Shown: one piece after another, positions 60,328 through 64,000 of the stretch
Layout of the letters: each line of letters starts with the position of its first letter
Numbering within the stretch: position 1 is the first letter of the stretch
Assembly: GCA_005281725.1 (NCBI GenBank)
Contig: SSBO01000008.1
Span: 496,001 to 560,000 of the forward strand
Source: Wuchereria bancrofti
Lineage: Eukaryota > Nematoda > Chromadorea > Rhabditida > Onchocercidae
Reading direction: 5' to 3'
Length of the DNA: 64,000 nucleotides
Translations under genes and position numbers: made by a program
The notes under the pieces: generated by a model
Told to the model about the DNA's origin: nothing
The model's input: the letters and a program-made list of their open reading frames with translations, nothing else
The model's database searches: none

Positions 60328-63300
60328 TTCGCAAATATCAGAACATCTCCCAATAACCTTACGCCATTGTGGTGTATAGAAGGATTTGCCAGTAACCCAC
60401 GAAATCACCATAATAGTAAAAAAGTAATGGTACTCCTGGATACAGGCAGCGAAAGATCCTATATCACAAAAAATCTCGCACAGACATTAAAAATGACTGA
60501 CAGTCAGCACGAGACACTGTCAGTTGGACCTTTCGCAGCAACAAAACCAATCACAATGGAAACCAGACGACTTCAGGTCGTCCTTGAAAGCCAGGATCGC
60601 CAAACCAAAGAAGTAGTAACCGTCAACACAGTTCCTAGTATCTTACACCGCCCGCTACAATACGCCAAAATAAAAATGAATGTAAGACAACGACATGATA
60701 TCCAAACAGCGTTACAGGAACCTGAATTACTTTTGGGGGCAGATGTCATTTCAAGAATTCTCCTACCCCAAACAACTCTTCGCCAAGGCAATTTTATTAT
60801 AATTGCGACAACACTAGGTCAAATAGTAACGCGAGCAGAACCGCCACAATCAATCGACAGCAACGTCTGCACGGTAACAGTGGACCCCGTCGAAACATTT
60901 TGGAACCTTGAACTGATGGGAATCAAGGAAGACGAAGTCAAAGAAGAAGATATCATAGCTCAGGAACATTTTGACCGAAATGTCCACACTAATGAAGAAG
61001 GAAGAATAGTGGTAAGCTTTCCCTGGAGACCAAAGCAGGATAATTTGCGCCCACTATCAGACAATTTTGCACTCTCGTCCGCAAGACTTTACTCCCAATG
61101 GAACAAATTACAATCAAAACCCGAATTAATTTCGCGGTACCATCAGACCATTCAAAACCATATCGCGAATGGAATAATAGAACCCACAACGCGCCAACAC
61201 AACAACGAATATTTCCTCCCGCACCAGCCGATTTGGAATGAGAACAGTATTTCAACCAAATTACGTGTTGTCTTTGATGCAAGTGCAAAGCTACAAGGAC
61301 AATCAAGCTTAAATGAATATATTTTACGGGGCCCAGTAATACTCCCACAGTTATTAGGTGTAGTAATGCGATGGAGATTACCACCAATTGCAATTATCGC
61401 CGACATAGAAAAAGCTTTCCATCAATTAACTTTGCACATAGATGACAGGAAATTTACAAAATTCCTTTGGCTTAAGGACATATCACGTCCTCCGACGACT
61501 ACAAACTTAGCGATTTTTCAATTCGCTCGATTACCATTTGGTATCATCTGCAGCCCGTTTCTCCTGGCAGCAGCCATACGATATGCTCTCCAAAAGAGAA
61601 ACACTTCTCTGGCTAAAGAGCTTGAATCAAATATGTACGTTGATAATATTCTACTAACAGCTCAAAATCTCAAAGAAGCTCATCACAAATACGAACTGAC
61701 GAAGCAGTACTTTGCTTCAATTAAAATGAACCTAAGGCAACTTAAATCAAACAAAGAAGATTTCAACAATTCACTACCCAACGAAGATCTACTCTCAGGC
61801 ACAACAGTAAAAATGTTAGGAATATTATGGAACACAAGTGCGGACCAAATAATCCTGGAACTGAAGGAATTACCAAAAGCAACAACAAAGAGAACCATCC
61901 TATCCGCAGTGACAAGTGTATTTGATCCACTAGGATGGATTTCTCCTGTTCTCATACCCTTTAAGACTTTCCTCCAAGAACTATGGCGAGATAAACTAGC
62001 TTGGGACGAACCTCTTAGCGTCGAACGATTATCCGAGTGGAACAAACTTTCTCAGTCATGGACGCAGGAAACATTCCTCCTCATGCGGCATATTAAAATA
62101 GAGGAAACTAGCTCGATGCATATCTTTGCAGATGCTTCAGCTAAAGCATATGGGGCCGTAGCATACTTGCTGACTCCCGGTCAAACCGCCAAGTTATGGC
62201 TGGCCAAAACACGTCTCGCACCATTAAAGGCCACCACTATTCCCAGGTTAGAACTATTAGCGGTACTAATTGCAACTCGTTTAGCTGTAACTATTCGAAA
62301 GGAACTTCAAAGGAAAAACCTACCAATAACGGTGTGGAGCGATTCTCAAATAGTCCTTTGTTGGCTATTCAGTTCTACGAGACAACCAAGATTCGTAGAA
62401 AACCGCTTAAAAGAATGCAGGCAAGCGAACGTATCCTTTCAACATGTACCGACAAGGGAAAATCCAGCTGATACTTTGTCCAGGGGGATGTCTCCCGCAG
62501 AATTAAAAACTGCGACCCTGTGGTGGAATGGACCAACATGGCTATCAAATGGAGAAAACATACCAGCCTGGATCCCTCCAATACAAAGTTTATCAAAGGA
62601 TAATAATGAAACACAAGCTCAACAGGACCAAGAAAGTGTATTGACAGTAGCGCAAACACTTAGAACACCACATCCACTTTCAACACTGCTGGAAATACAA
62701 AAATTCGGTTCTTGGAAAAACCTAATCAGTACTATCAGTCAAATTTATCGCGCTGCTGATAGAATGCTGAAGAAGAAAGAGCTCACTTCATGCGAATATT
62801 GGCAGAAAGCAATACATTTTGTCATTCAGAAAGACCAGCAACTGCTAGCAGACTATAATCAGCACGTTACGCAAACAGATAAAACAGGGATTATACGATA
62901 TGTTTCTCGCATGGAAAACATGGACAACATCGAGAACCATCCTGCTTTATTGGATAGACATTCACCCATAGTACCATTACTAGTATTCGACTTCCATAAC
63001 GACGCATTCCATGCTGGTCCAAGCATTACTTTAACAAAATTTAGAGAAAAGTACTGGATATTTCAAGGAAGAAGAACAGTATCTCGTATTTTACATAACT
63101 GTCAACGTTGTAAACGGTGGAGAGCTCATCCATTTTCGCTACCTAAATTTCCACCCTTTCCAATAACACGCATCACCCGTGCACGAGCTTTTCAACATAC
63201 AGGATTGGATTATCTGGGACCTATACATGTACGAAGAACCGACACAGTAGAAAAAAGATGGATTCTACTCCTAACCTGTTTTGTAACCAGGGCAGTTCAC

Positions 63301-64000
63301 ATCGAAATAACCGACGATTTATCAAGTATAGGCTGCCTTCAAGCACTTAGACGATTCTTCGCACGAAGAGGATATCCATGCTCGTTGTACAGTGACCAAG
63401 GCACCCAAATGATGCACGTTCATGGAACCTTGCTTAATGAACTGGACAAATTACGTCAAGAACCAAAAGTACAAGCGTTTTTAAGGCCTTTAAATATAGA
63501 ATGGAAGCATACTGTCCCACACGCACCTTGGGCTGGAGGATTATATGAACGATTAATTTCAATCTTCAAAAGTATATTCCGAGTAGCGGTCGGGAAACAG
63601 CTCCTAGACAGCTCAGAAATGACTACAGTGGCGATAGAAATTGAAGCAATAATAAATTCTCGTCCTTTGACCATAATTGATGACGAGACTATGCAGCCAC
63701 TACGATCTATGGATTTTCTCAGCTCACAAGGATACGCAGTATCTCCACTACCTATCCGACGAGAACATAGTCGAGATTACCTGTTGAACTACTGGAAGGA
63801 AGGTGCAATAATAGCGGATGAATTTTGGGAAAAATGGCAAACGCAATACCTTCAAACACTACGAGACCGCAAACAAAGAGAACACAAAGGACCACACGCG
63901 CAGACTAGACGTATTCCACAAGTGGGAGAGATTGTCTTGGTGCGCACAGGAGCAGTACCCAGAGGATGTTGGCCTCTGGCGCGCATCACCAAGTTAATAG
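60328..64000 (+). CDS. BEL/Pao Pol polyprotein (protease, RT, RNase H, integrase), C-terminus off the window
   Basis: Over 1,220 codons without a stop. The protease (Pao peptidase/DUF1758 type) has catalytic Asp in LLDTGS (Asp codon 60439). RT shows RVVFDASA (about 61264), ADIEKAFHQL (Asp codon 61402) and, at the catalytic box, YVDN (61636-61647) where most RTs have YxDD. RNase H has FADASAKAYGA (Asp 62131), Glu 62251 in PRLELLAV, WSDSQIV (Asp 62341) and ENPADTLSRG (Asp 62470). The integrase zinc module has His codons 62995 and 63010 and Cys codons 63100 and 63109. The DDE core shows GLDYLG (Asp 63208), YSDQGTQ (Asp 63394) and GGLYERL (Glu 63547). A C-terminal PQVGEIVLVR segment follows. Every catalytic position I checked is present except the RT substitution, so the copy looks young. 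Confidence 0.93.

Larger units (their letters stand above)
60274..64000 (+). mobile_element. BEL/Pao LTR retrotransposon, pol region, open at the right edge
   Basis: A single frame is open from 60274 to the end of the window with the BEL/Pao order: aspartic protease, reverse transcriptase, RNase H, zinc-binding and DDE integrase. GC content is visibly higher than in the flanks. No gag, LTR pair or primer-binding site is confirmed. The N at 60325 sits near the left end of homology, so the 5' part may be missing from the assembly rather than from the genome. The 3' LTR would lie beyond the window. Confidence 0.93.

Noticed and set aside
60989..62045. Minus-strand open frames of 84-134 codons
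   Set aside because: They lie opposite the BEL/Pao pol frame, which carries all recognisable motifs.

Overview
The window looks like AT-rich nuclear DNA of a nematode, most probably a filarial worm. This rests on many short GT-AG introns, start codons lying a few bases after TTTCAG-like acceptors (as expected for spliced-leader trans-splicing), nematode-like protein families and a BEL/Pao retrotransposon. The species call is inference. Exon models were built by reading both strands, joining exons in phase and comparing with remembered family sequences; no search was run.

Layout, left to right. Positions 8488 down to 1 (minus) hold most of a BIG1/BIG2-type Arf exchange factor (agef-1), 24 exons, with its 3' end off the left edge. 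A 6 kb gene-poor stretch with microsatellites follows. Positions 14561-18920 (plus) encode a 234-residue secreted protein with dibasic sites and one LDL-receptor class A module. Positions 21714-30921 (plus) hold a 19-exon RBBP6 homologue (DWNN domain, CCHC knuckle, RING, SR/basic tail). Facing it, 35271-32080 (minus) is a FLYWCH-like zinc-binding protein gene with an unresolved 5' end. Positions 37703-42410 (plus) encode the mitochondrial ABC transporter ABCB7/Atm1 (abtm-1), complete in 14 exons. Positions 44777-46173 (plus) are a TMEM50 homologue. Positions 49223-47857 (minus) are a small unrecognised membrane protein. A second 6.5 kb gene-poor region follows. Positions 55753-58097 (plus) encode an unrecognised secreted protein with a polyQ tail. 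A terminal-exon-like ORF lies at 59589-59483 (minus). From about 60274 to the right edge there is an uninterrupted BEL/Pao pol frame (protease, RT, RNase H, integrase) with no gag visible; a single N at 60325 sits near its left end.

The cellular genes are unrelated housekeeping and secreted functions (Golgi traffic, pre-mRNA 3' processing, Fe-S export, membrane proteins); I see no operon. The less ordinary signals are a degenerate exon copy inside an RBBP6 intron, a 17-bp tandem duplication that doubles a splice donor in the LDLa gene, a GC-AG intron and a start-overlapping uORF in agef-1, and the open retrotransposon frame next to an assembly ambiguity. I found no convincing wholly new system; the two unrecognised genes and the LDLa precursor are the best candidates for new biology.
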